Source: Actinobacillus indolicus (GTDB taxonomy: Bacteria > Pseudomonadota > Gammaproteobacteria > Enterobacterales > Pasteurellaceae). Taken from it: DNA of 64,000 nucleotides. The stretch is from positions 1,592,001 to 1,656,000 of the forward strand of contig NZ_CP038145.1 of assembly GCF_004519515.1 (NCBI RefSeq), in the 5' to 3' direction. Made by a program: the position numbers and the translations under genes. Shown here in pieces: positions 16,663 through 25,451 of this stretch; position 1 is the stretch's first letter; every line of letters starts with the position of its first letter. The notes under the pieces were generated by a model. It saw only the letters and a list, made by a program, of their open reading frames with translations, was not told the DNA's origin and searched no databases.

Positions 16663-18440
16663 TTAGACTTGAACACTCGCAACTACTCGGCAAATTAAAT
16701 TTTATCGACCAATACATTCAAGCTAAAAATGCAGCGGACGGTTCAAAAATGGACGCTAACGCTAATGTTACCCAAAAAAATTTAGCTACGATGGAACAGG
16801 AATTGATGAAAGATTTCTTCGTACAAATCAATCGAGCCAAAGTAAGCGGTAAGATTGCAGAGATTTTTGGTCAATCCCTTGCGGACGAATATCTGCGTCA
16901 AATTGAAGCGCACGAAATTTATGTTCACGATGAAACCAGCCTGAAACCTTATTGCGTATCGGTAACGCTTTATCCTTTTTTAAGAGATGGTTTAACCAAA
17001 CTGGGCGGTGAATCCCAAGCACCGCAACACCTTGCGTCTTTTTGCGGCTCTTTTATTAACCTTGTCTTTGCGATTAGCTCACAATTTGCAGGTGCAGTGG
17101 CAACCGTTGAGTTTTTGACCTATTTTGACTATTTTGCTCGTAAGGATTATGGCGATAATTATCTTCAAACACATCAGTACGAAATCGCCAACCATTTACA
17201 GCAAGTGGTGTATAGCATTAATCAACCTGCTGCCGCTCGTGGTTATCAAAGTGTCTTTTGGAATATTTCCATTTACGACCATTACTATTTTAATGCGATG
17301 TTCGGCAATTTTGTCTTTCCTGATCTCACAGCACCGAATTGGCAAACTACATCAGCGTTGCAAGATTTCTTTATGCAGTGGTTTAATCAAGAACGGACAA
17401 AAGCGATTTTAACCTTTCCCGTCGTAACAGTGGCAATGCTGACTGAAAATGGCAAATGCAAAGATAATGATTTTGCCGATAAAATGGCAAAAGCCTTATC
17501 CGAAGGAAATTCATTCTTTATTTATCAATCAGATAACCCCGATTCACTCGCGTCTTGTTGCCGTCTACGCAATGAAATTGCTGATCACTCTTTTTCTTAC
17601 TCGTTAGGGGCTGGCGGAGTTGCCACAGGCTCAATTAATGTAATTACGCTCAATATGAATCGTTTGGAGCAAGATGGACGAGATTTGGCGACAGAAGTCG
17701 GCAAGATCCATCAATATCAATATGCTTATCGAAAGCTAATGGAAGATTATCTCAAAGCAGGAATGTTGCCTGTTTATGATGCAGGCTTTATTTCATTAGA
17801 TAAGCAGTTCCTGACTATTGGCATTAACGGAATGGTCGAAGCGGCTGAGTTTCGGGGAATTAATGTAGGTTACAATTCAGCGTATATTGATTTTGTGCGT
17901 GAGCGACTATTTGCAATTTATCAAGCCAATCAGACCGCTTGTAAAACCTACGGCGTGAAGTTTAATACCGAATTTGTCCCTGCAGAAAACTTAGGGGTGA
18001 AAAATGCGAAGTGGGACAGAGAAGCGGGTTATGTTGTGCCGAGAGAGTGCTATAACTCTTATTTCTATGTAGTGGAAGATGAACAAATCAATGCGTTAGA
18101 TAAATTCCTGTTACACGGAAAAGCGTTGGTTGAATACCTTGATGGCGGTTCAGCATTACATCTGAATTTAGAAGAAGCCTTGAGCCAGCAGAGCTACCGC
18201 TCACTATTGGACATTGCGGCAAAAACGGGCTGTAACTATTTTTGTATCAATGTGAAAATCACCCTATGTAATGATTGTGACCATATTGATAAACGTACCC
18301 TTTCACAATGTAGCTGCTGTGGTTCTAAAGACATCGATCACGCCACTAGAGTAATCGGTTATTTAAAAAGGATTTCATCTTTTAGCTCCGCCCGTCAAAA
18401 AGAGCAGGCGTTAAGGCATTATCATCGCCAAGCGGCATAA
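16659..18440 (+). CDS. nrdD: Anaerobic ribonucleoside-triphosphate reductase (class III), no ATP cone
   Basis: A 593-residue class III reductase. The C-terminal zinc knuckle (CNDCDHIDKRTLSQCSCCGS) and the glycyl-radical loop TRVIGYLKRISSF (Gly567) are present. It is about 120 residues shorter than E. coli NrdD because the N-terminal ATP-cone regulatory domain is absent. The radical loop has Ile where RVCGYLG usually has Cys. This places it in a divergent subclass, so allosteric control and reductant may differ from the formate-dependent enzyme. It pairs with NrdG immediately upstream. Confidence 0.9.
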   Translation: MIRLEHSQLLGKLNFIDQYIQAKNAADGSKMDANANVTQKNLATMEQELMKDFFVQINRAKVSGKIAEIFGQSLADEYLRQIEAHEIYVHDETSLKPYCVSVTLYPFLRDGLTKLGGESQAPQHLASFCGSFINLVFAISSQFAGAVATVEFLTYFDYFARKDYGDNYLQTHQYEIANHLQQVVYSINQPAAARGYQSVFWNISIYDHYYFNAMFGNFVFPDLTAPNWQTTSALQDFFMQWFNQERTKAILTFPVVTVAMLTENGKCKDNDFADKMAKALSEGNSFFIYQSDNPDSLASCCRLRNEIADHSFSYSLGAGGVATGSINVITLNMNRLEQDGRDLATEVGKIHQYQYAYRKLMEDYLKAGMLPVYDAGFISLDKQFLTIGINGMVEAAEFRGINVGYNSAYIDFVRERLFAIYQANQTACKTYGVKFNTEFVPAENLGVKNAKWDREAGYVVPRECYNSYFYVVEDEQINALDKFLLHGKALVEYLDGGSALHLNLEEALSQQSYRSLLDIAAKTGCNYFCINVKITLCNDCDHIDKRTLSQCSCCGSKDIDHATRVIGYLKRISSFSSARQKEQALRHYHRQAA

Positions 18441-18463
18441 AAAAGGGGCGTATGCCCCTGATA

Positions 18464-19009
18464 TTAATGAACCTTTGGCTTTTCCGTCATTTTAGGTTTT
18501 GAAAAATGACTATGTAAAAAGAGCGTGACGACTCGCAGATACTCAATAATTTCTTCGCCTGCGTCTAGCAATTCCTCATTTTTATCTTCTTCACTATAAC
18601 CTAATTTGGCTATTTCATCTAAATCATCAATGGCTTCGCCAACTTCGTCGGTTTCTTGCTGTAAAGTTGGCTGTGCTAAGCCTAACCCAAGTAAAAAATG
18701 TCCCGTCCATTCTGCAATACCATCTGCCATTGCAAAACCATCTTCTTCATTTAACCATAATGAAAAGAGCGTGTTAGCTTCATCAAAGCTCTCTCTAAGT
18801 TGTTGATAAAATTCGGTTAATTTTGCAAGTGGGGCTTGAGAAAATGCGTGTCCATCATTGGTAAACTGATAGGTCAATGTTTTCCAAGACTCATCTTGAA
18901 TACCGCCAGCGATTAATCCACTTAAAAAACCGTGAAATTCAGCAGAGGTATAGTCGATATGTAACTCAGAAATGAGTTGTTTAAAGTCGTTTGCTTGTGA
19001 AATTGCCAT
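18464..19009 (-). CDS. ygfB: YgfB / UPF0149 family protein
   Basis: A 181-residue acidic, helical protein with the UPF0149 pattern (SAEFHGFLSGLIAGG; WTGHFLLGLGLAQP; YSEEDKNEELLDAGEEIIEYLRV). The family's biochemical role is not settled; in Pseudomonas YgfB influences antibiotic susceptibility genes. Its divergent placement next to zapA, followed by 6S RNA and fau, is the arrangement conserved across gammaproteobacteria, which supports the call. Confidence 0.9.
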   Translation of the reverse strand: MAISQANDFKQLISELHIDYTSAEFHGFLSGLIAGGIQDESWKTLTYQFTNDGHAFSQAPLAKLTEFYQQLRESFDEANTLFSLWLNEEDGFAMADGIAEWTGHFLLGLGLAQPTLQQETDEVGEAIDDLDEIAKLGYSEEDKNEELLDAGEEIIEYLRVVTLFLHSHFSKPKMTEKPKVH

Positions 19010-19083
19010 CTTAGATTATTTGTGATTTGTTCAAAGGGTGGCATAATAGCAAAAATTTCTGTCTCCGTGAGGATTTCTCAACA

Positions 19084-19413
19084 ATGTCAAAGAATAATAT
19101 TGAACTATCGCTATTTGGACAGGTTTTACGCTTATATTGTCCGCCAGAACAACAAGAGGCTTTGTTAGCTTCTGCGGAACGTTTAGAAGAACGTGTTGCC
19201 ATTTTAAAAGAGCAGTCTGGCATTATTCAGCTCGAAAAAGTGTTGTCGATTGTTGCATTAAATTTAAATTATGAGCTTGAGTTAGAACAGCGTAAAAACG
19301 CTGAAAATAAAAATGTGTTGATGGCTTGTGTTGAACAGCTAGACAACTCATTAGCAAAATTCCAATCTAGTGGAATGGATTCGGTTTCTGTTGGTCAAGA
19401 AAATAACGAATAA
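19084..19413 (+). CDS. zapA: Cell division protein ZapA
   Basis: A 109-residue protein that bundles FtsZ filaments. The N-terminal domain binds FtsZ (NIELSLFGQVLRLYCPPEQQ) and a long C-terminal coiled-coil helix follows (VLSIVALNLNYELELEQRKN). I start at the ATG at 19084, which gives the family N-terminus; an in-frame ATG 57 bp upstream lies in the divergent promoter region. It is the first gene of the zapA-ssrS-fau block. Confidence 0.93.
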   Translation: MSKNNIELSLFGQVLRLYCPPEQQEALLASAERLEERVAILKEQSGIIQLEKVLSIVALNLNYELELEQRKNAENKNVLMACVEQLDNSLAKFQSSGMDSVSVGQENNE

Positions 19414-19473
19414 AGCGAATTTCTGTGATTTTATTGATCTGAACACTAGGAAAAATCAGCAAATTCCGTTAGT

Positions 19474-19655
19474 ATTCTCTTTGCCTGAGGTGTGCGTTGT
19501 TAGTTACGTCCCTGAGCCGATATTTAAAACACTTTGAGTTGAACTCTTATATCGTTGGTGTGCAGGCTCGTTTACGAGAAGCCTAAAAACGGTAATGTTC
19601 GACTCCCTTGAACCGTCTGGTTCAAGGACCACCACTGATAACGGCACTTCGGGTC
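19474..19655 (+). ncRNA. ssrS: 6S RNA
   Basis: A roughly 180-nt non-coding RNA between zapA and fau. Conserved 6S blocks are visible: CCCTGAGCCGATATTT (near 19530), GGTGTGCAGGCTCG, GAGAAGCCTAAAAAC, CCTTGAACC...GGTTCAAGG, and a closing strand near ACGGCACTTCGGGTC. The long, bulged hairpin mimics an open promoter and binds sigma70 RNA polymerase in stationary phase. The ends are estimated to within about 10 nt. A T-run follows at 19655-19661, and read-through would continue into fau as in other gammaproteobacteria. Confidence 0.92.
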
Positions 19656-19661
19656 TTTTTT

Positions 19662-20249
19662 ATGAATGATATTTCCTTACTTTCCATAAGCGAACAACGC
19701 AATCAACTTCGCAAACAGATGCGCGCCAAACGTCTAGCCTTAACCGCTGATGAACAAGCCTTTGCGGCACAAGATATTATCCAAAAATCATTAGCACTCA
19801 TTGAACGTTATTCTGCTCAACATATTGCTTTTTATTTGCCGTTTAATGGCGAAATCTCACCGCTTGCGTTAATGGATAGACTTATCGAACAAGGCAAAAA
19901 AATCTATCTGCCTGTACTTCATCCATTTTCAGCCAATCAACTGCTTTTTCTCCAATATCAAGGGGAAGCAGAGCTAGAGCGAAATCGTTTTGGGATTTTA
20001 CAACCCAAATTAGATGTACGAAATGTGCTGCCACTCAATGAATTAGAAATGATCTTCGTCCCACTGGTTGCCTGCGACAAACAAGGCAATCGGCTTGGTA
20101 TGGGCGGTGGCTTTTACGACCGCACCCTTTCCCAAGCCAAACAGTTAATCAGTGTTGGGCTGGCTCATCAATGTCAGCAGTTGGAACATTTGCCGTTAGA
20201 GAGTTGGGATGAGCCGTTGGATTATCTGGTGGTGGGAAATCCATCCTAA
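19662..20249 (+). CDS. fau: 5-formyltetrahydrofolate cyclo-ligase
   Basis: A 195-residue enzyme (YgfA) converting 5-formyl-THF to 5,10-methenyl-THF with ATP. Motifs: RKQMRAKRLAL near the N-terminus, HIAFYLPFNGEISP, and the nucleotide-binding RLGMGGGFYDRTL. The in-frame ATG at 19608 lies inside 6S RNA and would add 18 unrelated residues, so I take the ATG at 19662 just past the 6S 3' end. Linkage with 6S RNA is conserved and suggests co-expression. Confidence 0.92.
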   Translation: MNDISLLSISEQRNQLRKQMRAKRLALTADEQAFAAQDIIQKSLALIERYSAQHIAFYLPFNGEISPLALMDRLIEQGKKIYLPVLHPFSANQLLFLQYQGEAELERNRFGILQPKLDVRNVLPLNELEMIFVPLVACDKQGNRLGMGGGFYDRTLSQAKQLISVGLAHQCQQLEHLPLESWDEPLDYLVVGNPS

Positions 20250-20422
20250 AATCATTTTTTATTAAAAAGCATTCAAGGCGCTTTTTTGAATAAAAATTGC
20301 GTTCATCGCCATAGATATTTCTTTTTAAGGATACCTTAGCAAAGGTTTCGTAAATTTTTTGTTAAAACGCACCGCTTGTTGTATATTCACTCCAACTTTC
20401 TCTTTCCAAACAAGGAGCTAAT

Positions 20423-21370
20423 ATGTTGAATATCGTTTTTCTTGACCGCACAGGCATTCCTGCCACTCACAATATTCCACGTCCCTCTTTTCCGCATAAT
20501 TGGATTGAATACGATCGCACTTCTGCTGAAGAAACCTACGAGCGAGCAAAAGATGCGGATATTGTGATTACCAGCAAAGTGTTATTCGGACGAGAGTTAT
20601 TAGCGAAATTGCCGAAACTGAAGCTCATTGCAATCACGGCGACTGGGACAAATAATATTGATTTAGTTGCAGCCAAAGAGTTGGGCATTGCGGTGAAAAA
20701 TGTAACGGGCTATTCTAGTGTGACAGTACCAGAACACGTTTTAGGCATGATTTTTTCATTAAAACACAGTTTAATGAGCTATCATCGTGATCAAGTCACC
20801 AGCGACCGTTGGGCAACTTGTGGGCAGTTCTGCTATGTCGATTACCCTATTACTGATGTGCGAGGTTCAATTCTAGGGGTATTTGGTAAAGGTTGTTTAG
20901 GGACAGAAGTCGGGCGTTTGGCTGAAATGGTGGGGATGAAAGTGCTTTATGCAGAACATAAGGGGGCAACTACTATTCGTGATGGCTATACCCCTTTTGA
21001 AGAAGTGTTAAAACAGGCGGATATTGTCACTTTACATTGTCCATTAACTAAAACGACCCAAAACCTGATTAATGCAGAGACCTTGGCATTAATGAAACCG
21101 ACCGCTTATTTAATTAATACGGGGCGTGGTCCTTTAGTTGATGAAGTTGCTTTACTTGATGCACTAGAAAATGGCACAATTGCAGGGGCAGCACTAGATG
21201 TATTAGTTAAAGAACCACCAGCGATTGATAATCCGCTCATTCAAGCGGCAAAACGTTTACCGAATTTATTGATTACGCCACACGTTGCGTGGGCGAGTGA
21301 TTCAGCCGTGACAACCTTAGTCAATAAAGTGGCTCAGAATATTGAAGAATTTGTCAAAACAGGCAAATAA
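20423..21370 (+). CDS. hprA: D-2-hydroxyacid dehydrogenase, probable hydroxypyruvate/glycerate dehydrogenase
   Basis: A 315-residue NAD-dependent dehydrogenase. The NAD site is GVFGKGCLGTEVGRLAEMVG. The catalytic Arg is in NTGRGPLVDE, the Glu in LVKEPPAID and the His in TPHVAWAS. TATGTNNIDLVAAKELGI is the usual substrate-domain motif. The closest resemblance I recognise is to glycerate dehydrogenase, but the family is hard to assign by sequence alone. A strong ribosome site (AAGGAG) precedes the start. Confidence 0.85.
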   Translation: MLNIVFLDRTGIPATHNIPRPSFPHNWIEYDRTSAEETYERAKDADIVITSKVLFGRELLAKLPKLKLIAITATGTNNIDLVAAKELGIAVKNVTGYSSVTVPEHVLGMIFSLKHSLMSYHRDQVTSDRWATCGQFCYVDYPITDVRGSILGVFGKGCLGTEVGRLAEMVGMKVLYAEHKGATTIRDGYTPFEEVLKQADIVTLHCPLTKTTQNLINAETLALMKPTAYLINTGRGPLVDEVALLDALENGTIAGAALDVLVKEPPAIDNPLIQAAKRLPNLLITPHVAWASDSAVTTLVNKVAQNIEEFVKTGK

Positions 21371-21394
21371 TTTGTGATTAACTTAGGAGTTCCT

Positions 21395-21937
21395 ATGAAA
21401 AAAACAGTTTTAACCCTTACTTTAACAGCACTTTTCGGATTTTCAACTTCAGCGATAGCAAATTCAGCTACCCAAATTGAAGTGAAAGTTCAGCAACTTG
21501 ATTTACAAAATGGCAACAAAGATGTGGGAACGGTGACGATTACCGAATCGCCTTACGGTTTAGTTTTTACCCCAAATCTGAAAGGATTGTCACACGGCTT
21601 ACACGGTTTCCATATTCACGAGAAACCAAGCTGTGAACCAAAAGAGAAAGATGGCAAATTAGTCGCTGGCTTAGGCGCAGGTGGTCACTGGGATCCTAAA
21701 GAGGCGAAGAAACATGGATTCCCTTGGGCAGATGATGCTCATTTAGGTGATTTACCAGCATTAACGGTTGATCATGATGGTAATGCGACAAATCCTGTTC
21801 TTGCGCCACGCTTGAAAAAGTTAGAAGAAGTGAAAGGTCGTTCGTTGATGATCCACGCAGGTGGCGATAACCATTCAGACCACCCAGCACCACTTGGCGG
21901 TGGCGGAGCAAGAATGGCTTGTGGCGTTATTAACTAA
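21395..21937 (+). CDS. sodC: Periplasmic Cu,Zn superoxide dismutase
   Basis: A 180-residue secreted enzyme with a signal peptide (MKKTVLTLTLTALFGFSTSAIA). Metal ligands are visible in HGFHIHEKPSCEP (Cu/Zn His; Cys of the disulfide), GAGGHWDPKEAKKHGFPWAD, HLGDLPALTVDHDG and HAGGDNHSDHP; GGGGARMACGVI closes the fold. It detoxifies periplasmic superoxide. I use the ATG at 21395 with TTAGGAG before it; the in-frame ATT/ATG region 21 bp upstream adds a poor leader. It lies 24 bp after the dehydrogenase gene. Confidence 0.94.
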   Translation: MKKTVLTLTLTALFGFSTSAIANSATQIEVKVQQLDLQNGNKDVGTVTITESPYGLVFTPNLKGLSHGLHGFHIHEKPSCEPKEKDGKLVAGLGAGGHWDPKEAKKHGFPWADDAHLGDLPALTVDHDGNATNPVLAPRLKKLEEVKGRSLMIHAGGDNHSDHPAPLGGGGARMACGVIN

Positions 21938-22021
21938 TTTTTTGTTGATATAACAGAAATCTCTAAGACAAGCGGGTAGATTTTGGTAGAATTTTACCAA
22001 TTTCTACTCGTATTAATTTTT

Positions 22022-23203
22022 ATGAACTTAACAACTCCTTTATTTATTGCCTTTCGCTATTGGCGTTCTAAAAGTGGCGACCGCTTTGGTCGATTGGTCA
22101 CAAACCTTGCAAGTCTAGGCATTGTATTGGGCGTGATGGCACTTGTTATCGTCCTTTCTGTGATGAATGGCTTAGAAAATATGCAGAAACGCAATCTGCT
22201 TTCTACCTTACCCCATGCGATTATTTCACCCATAGATGAAGCTTGGAGCAAAGAACAGCAGTTAAATTTACCACCTTATGTGGAAAAATCTGTCCCAATT
22301 AGCCGTGCAAATGTGATGATTCAAAGTCAGCACGGCATGAATGCGGGGCAATTAATTGGTGTTGAGAAAAATAGCGATGATCCATTATTAACGGAAGTAA
22401 GCGATTTAGCTGAACGGTTACCCGCAGGCGATTTTAATGTGTTGATCGGTTCAAGGTTAGCCAATCAGCTGGATCTGAATGTGGGGGATAAAATCCGTTT
22501 GATGATTACGGAAAATAGCCAATATACCCCATTTGGTCGTGTGCCTGTTCAGCGCCTTTTTACCGTTTCAGATATTTATTATTCAAATAATGAAGCGAGT
22601 GCTTATACTTTATTTGCAAATTTGGCGGATGTTGGGCGTTTGTTGCGTATTGAAGAAGGTAAGAGCCAAGGCGTTCGTTTGTTTTTAACCGATCCTTTTT
22701 TAGTCACGGAATTACCTTCGGCATTTCCTGCGGATAAATGGCTAGTGAACGATTGGCGTGAGCAGAAAGGGGAATTTTTCCAAGCGGTGAGAATGGAAAA
22801 AAATATGATGGGCTTATTGATTAGTCTGATTATTATCGTGGCGATTTCAAATATTGTGACATCATTAAGTTTAATGGTGGTTGATAAACAAGGGGAAATT
22901 GCGATTTTGCAAACCCAAGGCTTAACCAAAGGACAAGTAACGCAAATTTTTGTGGCTCAAGGCGCGATTGTTGGGGTGATCGGCGCATTAGTTGGGGGAT
23001 TACTAGGTGTGTTAGCAACGGTTTACTTAGGGGATTTCATTAGCTTAATTAACCCTACGGGAATGATGTTGCCGACAGAGATTGTTTCAGAGCAAGTCAT
23101 AGTGATTGTGCTTTCTTCGATTGTATTATCGTTGGTTTGCACGCTGTACCCAGCCTATCGTGCATCAAAAATCGAACCTGCGGAAGCATTACGCTATGAG
23201 TAG
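22022..23203 (+). CDS. lolC: Lipoprotein-releasing system membrane subunit LolC/E
   Basis: A 393-residue MacB-type permease: one N-terminal helix (GIVLGVMALVIVLSVMNGLE), a large periplasmic domain, and three C-terminal helices (NIVTSLSLMVVDKQGEIAIL; YPAYRASKIEPAEALRYE). It extracts outer-membrane lipoproteins for LolA. I use the ATG at 22022 (MNLTTPLFIAFRYWRSKSGD), which fits LolC better than the start 39 bp upstream. No lolD or second subunit is adjacent; in Haemophilus lolC is likewise apart from lolD/lolE. LolE cannot be excluded. Confidence 0.87.
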   Translation: MNLTTPLFIAFRYWRSKSGDRFGRLVTNLASLGIVLGVMALVIVLSVMNGLENMQKRNLLSTLPHAIISPIDEAWSKEQQLNLPPYVEKSVPISRANVMIQSQHGMNAGQLIGVEKNSDDPLLTEVSDLAERLPAGDFNVLIGSRLANQLDLNVGDKIRLMITENSQYTPFGRVPVQRLFTVSDIYYSNNEASAYTLFANLADVGRLLRIEEGKSQGVRLFLTDPFLVTELPSAFPADKWLVNDWREQKGEFFQAVRMEKNMMGLLISLIIIVAISNIVTSLSLMVVDKQGEIAILQTQGLTKGQVTQIFVAQGAIVGVIGALVGGLLGVLATVYLGDFISLINPTGMMLPTEIVSEQVIVIVLSSIVLSLVCTLYPAYRASKIEPAEALRYE

Positions 23204-23846
23204 AAAATCGCCTATTCCAAATATGCCTTGGACGGCAGAGCATCAATGGCAACTTAAACCAAGTGCGTTGTTGATGATTTCGATTGCCACTATTTTAATG
23301 GGAATTGGCGAAGGACTACTGGTTTTAGCGCATTTAGGCTCAAGCCCTTGGACTGTTTTTTCTCAAGGCGTAGCGTTGCAAACTGGGCTATCTATTGGTA
23401 CGGTGGTGGCAATCATTAGTGTGATTGTGTTATTACTTTGGATTCCACTCCAATTACGTTTCGGTTTAGGCACCATTTTAAATATTTTTTGGATTGCACT
23501 TTTTATTGATTTAACGGTGCAATATGTCCCTGCACCTGAGCATTTAGTGTCACGTTTTTTATTGATGATTGGGGCGATTCTACTGTTTGGGATTAGCACA
23601 ACTTTTTACCTATCATGTCATTTAGGCGCAGGACCTAGAGATGGTTTAATGGTGGGAATGTGTCAAAAATATGGCTGGCGAGTAGGTGTTGTTCGGACAT
23701 CCATTGAAGTGACAGTCTGTGTGTTAGGCTTTTTATTAGGTGGCACAGTGGGAATTAGCACCTTAGCTTTTGCGCTCTGTGTCGGTTGGATTATTCAATA
23801 TACCGCAACACTTTTTAGTCGTTACAAGCGGTCAGATTTAGCATAA
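23196..23846 (+). CDS. YczE/YitT-like integral membrane protein
   Basis: A 216-residue, five- to six-helix protein with the YczE pattern (GAILLFGISTTFYLSCHLGAGPRDGLMVG). Function unknown; Bacillus relatives are linked to bacillaene production or regulation without a defined activity. It overlaps the lolC 3' end by 8 bp, so the start is taken at ATG 23196 and the two are co-translated. The 3' end contains an uptake word (ACAAGCGGT near 23824). Confidence 0.75.
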   Translation: MSRKSPIPNMPWTAEHQWQLKPSALLMISIATILMGIGEGLLVLAHLGSSPWTVFSQGVALQTGLSIGTVVAIISVIVLLLWIPLQLRFGLGTILNIFWIALFIDLTVQYVPAPEHLVSRFLLMIGAILLFGISTTFYLSCHLGAGPRDGLMVGMCQKYGWRVGVVRTSIEVTVCVLGFLLGGTVGISTLAFALCVGWIIQYTATLFSRYKRSDLA

Positions 23847-23865
23847 ATTTTGCAAGGGAGTTTAT

Positions 23866-24372
23866 ATGGCAAGTATTAAAGAAATTTATTTAGCGGGCGG
23901 TTGCTTCTGGGGAACGGAAGCCTTTATGCAACGTATTAAAGGGGTAATTGATGCTGAGTCAGGTTATGCCAATGGCAATAGCTTAAACCCAACGTATCAG
24001 GAAGTCTGTAAGGGAAGTGGACACGCAGAAGTGGTTAAGGTGACTTATGATGCAGAGCAAATCGCCCTTTCCACATTATTGGATTATTATTTTAAAGTCA
24101 TTGACCCGATTAGCATTAATCAACAAGGGGAAGATAAGGGTATTCAATACCGCACTGGGATTTATTATGTTGATCCGCAAGATGCACCTGTGGTGACACA
24201 AGCGTTAGCGACGTTACAAACACAATATGCAGAACCTTTAGCCGTAGAGAATGAGATGCTTGAACACTATTTCCCTGCGGAAGAGTACCATCAAGATTAT
24301 CTTGATAAAAATCCAAATGGCTACTGCCACATTGATATTCAATTAATGAATGACATTTTGAAAAATCAGTAA
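23866..24372 (+). CDS. msrA: Peptide methionine sulfoxide reductase A
   Basis: A 168-residue MsrA with the catalytic GGCFWGTEAFM motif (Cys13 nucleophile), followed by GYANG and GSGHAEVVKVTYD. It reduces the S-epimer of methionine sulfoxide using thioredoxin. There is no signal peptide, so it is cytosolic, and there is no fused MsrB domain. It follows the membrane protein gene by 19 bp and ends at an uptake-sequence stem-loop shared with nfuA. Confidence 0.93.
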   Translation: MASIKEIYLAGGCFWGTEAFMQRIKGVIDAESGYANGNSLNPTYQEVCKGSGHAEVVKVTYDAEQIALSTLLDYYFKVIDPISINQQGEDKGIQYRTGIYYVDPQDAPVVTQALATLQTQYAEPLAVENEMLEHYFPAEEYHQDYLDKNPNGYCHIDIQLMNDILKNQ

Positions 24373-24377
24373 TCAAT

Positions 24378-24435
24378 ACAAGCGGTGAGATCCTCGTTAA
24401 ATTTTGCAAATTTTCCGTCGGATCTTACCGCTTGT
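24378..24435. terminator. Uptake-sequence stem-loop between msrA and nfuA
   Basis: ACAAGCGGTGAGATCC opposes GGATCTTACCGCTTGT with ATTTTGCAAATTTT in the loop. It lies between convergent genes and is a likely bidirectional terminator. Confidence 0.75.
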
Positions 24436-24449
24436 AAAAGATAGATTAA

Positions 24450-25031
24450 TTAGTAGTAAGAGTGTTCACCATGTTGGTGTTCAGTCACGTCTTTCACGCC
24501 AACTAATTCTTCAGGGAACAGGGCAAGTAACTGTTTTTCAATACCTTCTTTTAAGGTAACGTCTACCATTGAACAGCCGTTACAACCGCCACCAAATTGT
24601 AATACCGCATATTTATCTTCAGTGACTTCAATTAAGGTTACTCGTCCGCCGTGGCTTGCCAGTTGTGGATTAACTTGCGTTTGAATCACATAGTCTAAAC
24701 GTTCAATGAAAGGCGCATCGTCTGCCACTTTTTTCATTTTAGCATTTGGTGCTTTTAAGGTGAGCTGTGAACCCATTGGATCAGTGACATAGTCAATTTC
24801 AGCATCTTCTAGGAAAGGCAAGCTAATATCGTCGATAAAGGCAGAAAATTGATTGAATTTAATTTCCGTGTCGGTTGCTTCAACAGCATTAGGTGGGCAG
24901 TATGAAACGCCACACTCTGCACTTGGCGTGCCAGGATTAACCACAAAAATTCGGATATTTGTGCCTTCTTCTTGTTGGTCAAGTAATTTACGGAAGTGGC
25001 TTTGCGCTACATCAGAAATAGTAATGTTCAT
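24450..25031 (-). CDS. nfuA: Fe/S biogenesis protein NfuA
   Basis: A 193-residue protein with an N-terminal degenerate A-type carrier domain (ECGVSYCPPNAVEATD) and a C-terminal Nfu domain carrying the cluster-binding CxxC in FGGGCNGCSMVDVTL. It ferries 4Fe-4S clusters to target enzymes, especially under oxidative stress or iron shortage. It is a single gene, convergent with msrA. Confidence 0.94.
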   Translation of the reverse strand: MNITISDVAQSHFRKLLDQQEEGTNIRIFVVNPGTPSAECGVSYCPPNAVEATDTEIKFNQFSAFIDDISLPFLEDAEIDYVTDPMGSQLTLKAPNAKMKKVADDAPFIERLDYVIQTQVNPQLASHGGRVTLIEVTEDKYAVLQFGGGCNGCSMVDVTLKEGIEKQLLALFPEELVGVKDVTEHQHGEHSYY

Positions 25032-25257
25032 ATTTTAGTCCGTTTTAAAATTGTGAATAATATGGATATTCTATCCCTATCCTGATTTTTTGACTAGCAT
25101 CAAATTTATCTCAAGACTAAAAGTTACAATAACGTAAATAAAATGCGGTAATTGCCTGTTTTTTGGACTTTTAAATTTTAGAAAAGCAGAAAAATTTGAT
25201 TCACTTCAAATTTTTAAGGGGTAAATGTTAAAAAAATGTGGTTAAAGTAGAAATAAA

Positions 25258-25298
25258 AGGGCATTTTCAGGTAAAATGCCCTGTTTATTTTATCTTTT
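25258..25298 (+). terminator. Orphan intrinsic terminator
   Basis: Perfect 10-bp stem AGGGCATTTT / AAAATGCCCT over a 5-nt loop, followed by GTTTATTTTATCTTTT. No plus-strand ORF precedes it, so it may end a small RNA or block read-through into nqr. Confidence 0.75.
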
Positions 25299-25380
25299 GA
25301 TTATTTAAGATAATAGCCAATTTGAGAACTTAATGTAGTAGTCAGATGTAAGTGGGGGAATCAACGTTTATATTTGATTT

Positions 25381-25426
25381 AACTACGCCTCAATGTAGCG
25401 ATTGTAGTTTCTACAATCATTCTTTT
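25381..25426 (+). promoter_or_regulatory. Possible attenuator in the nqr leader
   Basis: GATTGTAG-TTT-CTACAATC (25400-25418) followed by ATTCTTTTT looks like an intrinsic terminator only 25 bp before nqrA. AACTAC (25381-25386) can instead pair with GTAGTT (25404-25409), which would break the terminator stem. No clear ribosome site precedes the nqrA ATG. Confidence 0.45.
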
Positions 25427-25451
25427 TAACCCAACTAGTAGTGCAAACAAT

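Larger units (their letters stand above)
25032..25451. other. 420-bp spacer between nfuA and nqrA
   Basis: AT-rich region with no convincing ORF. It contains a strong stem-loop with a T-tract at 25258-25298 that terminates no visible gene, and a second hairpin (25400-25426) in the presumed nqrA leader. The first half probably holds the nfuA promoter (minus strand). Confidence 0.6.

Noticed and set aside
19608..19661. Longer N-terminus for Fau from ATG 19608
   Set aside because: The region is the conserved 3' half of 6S RNA.
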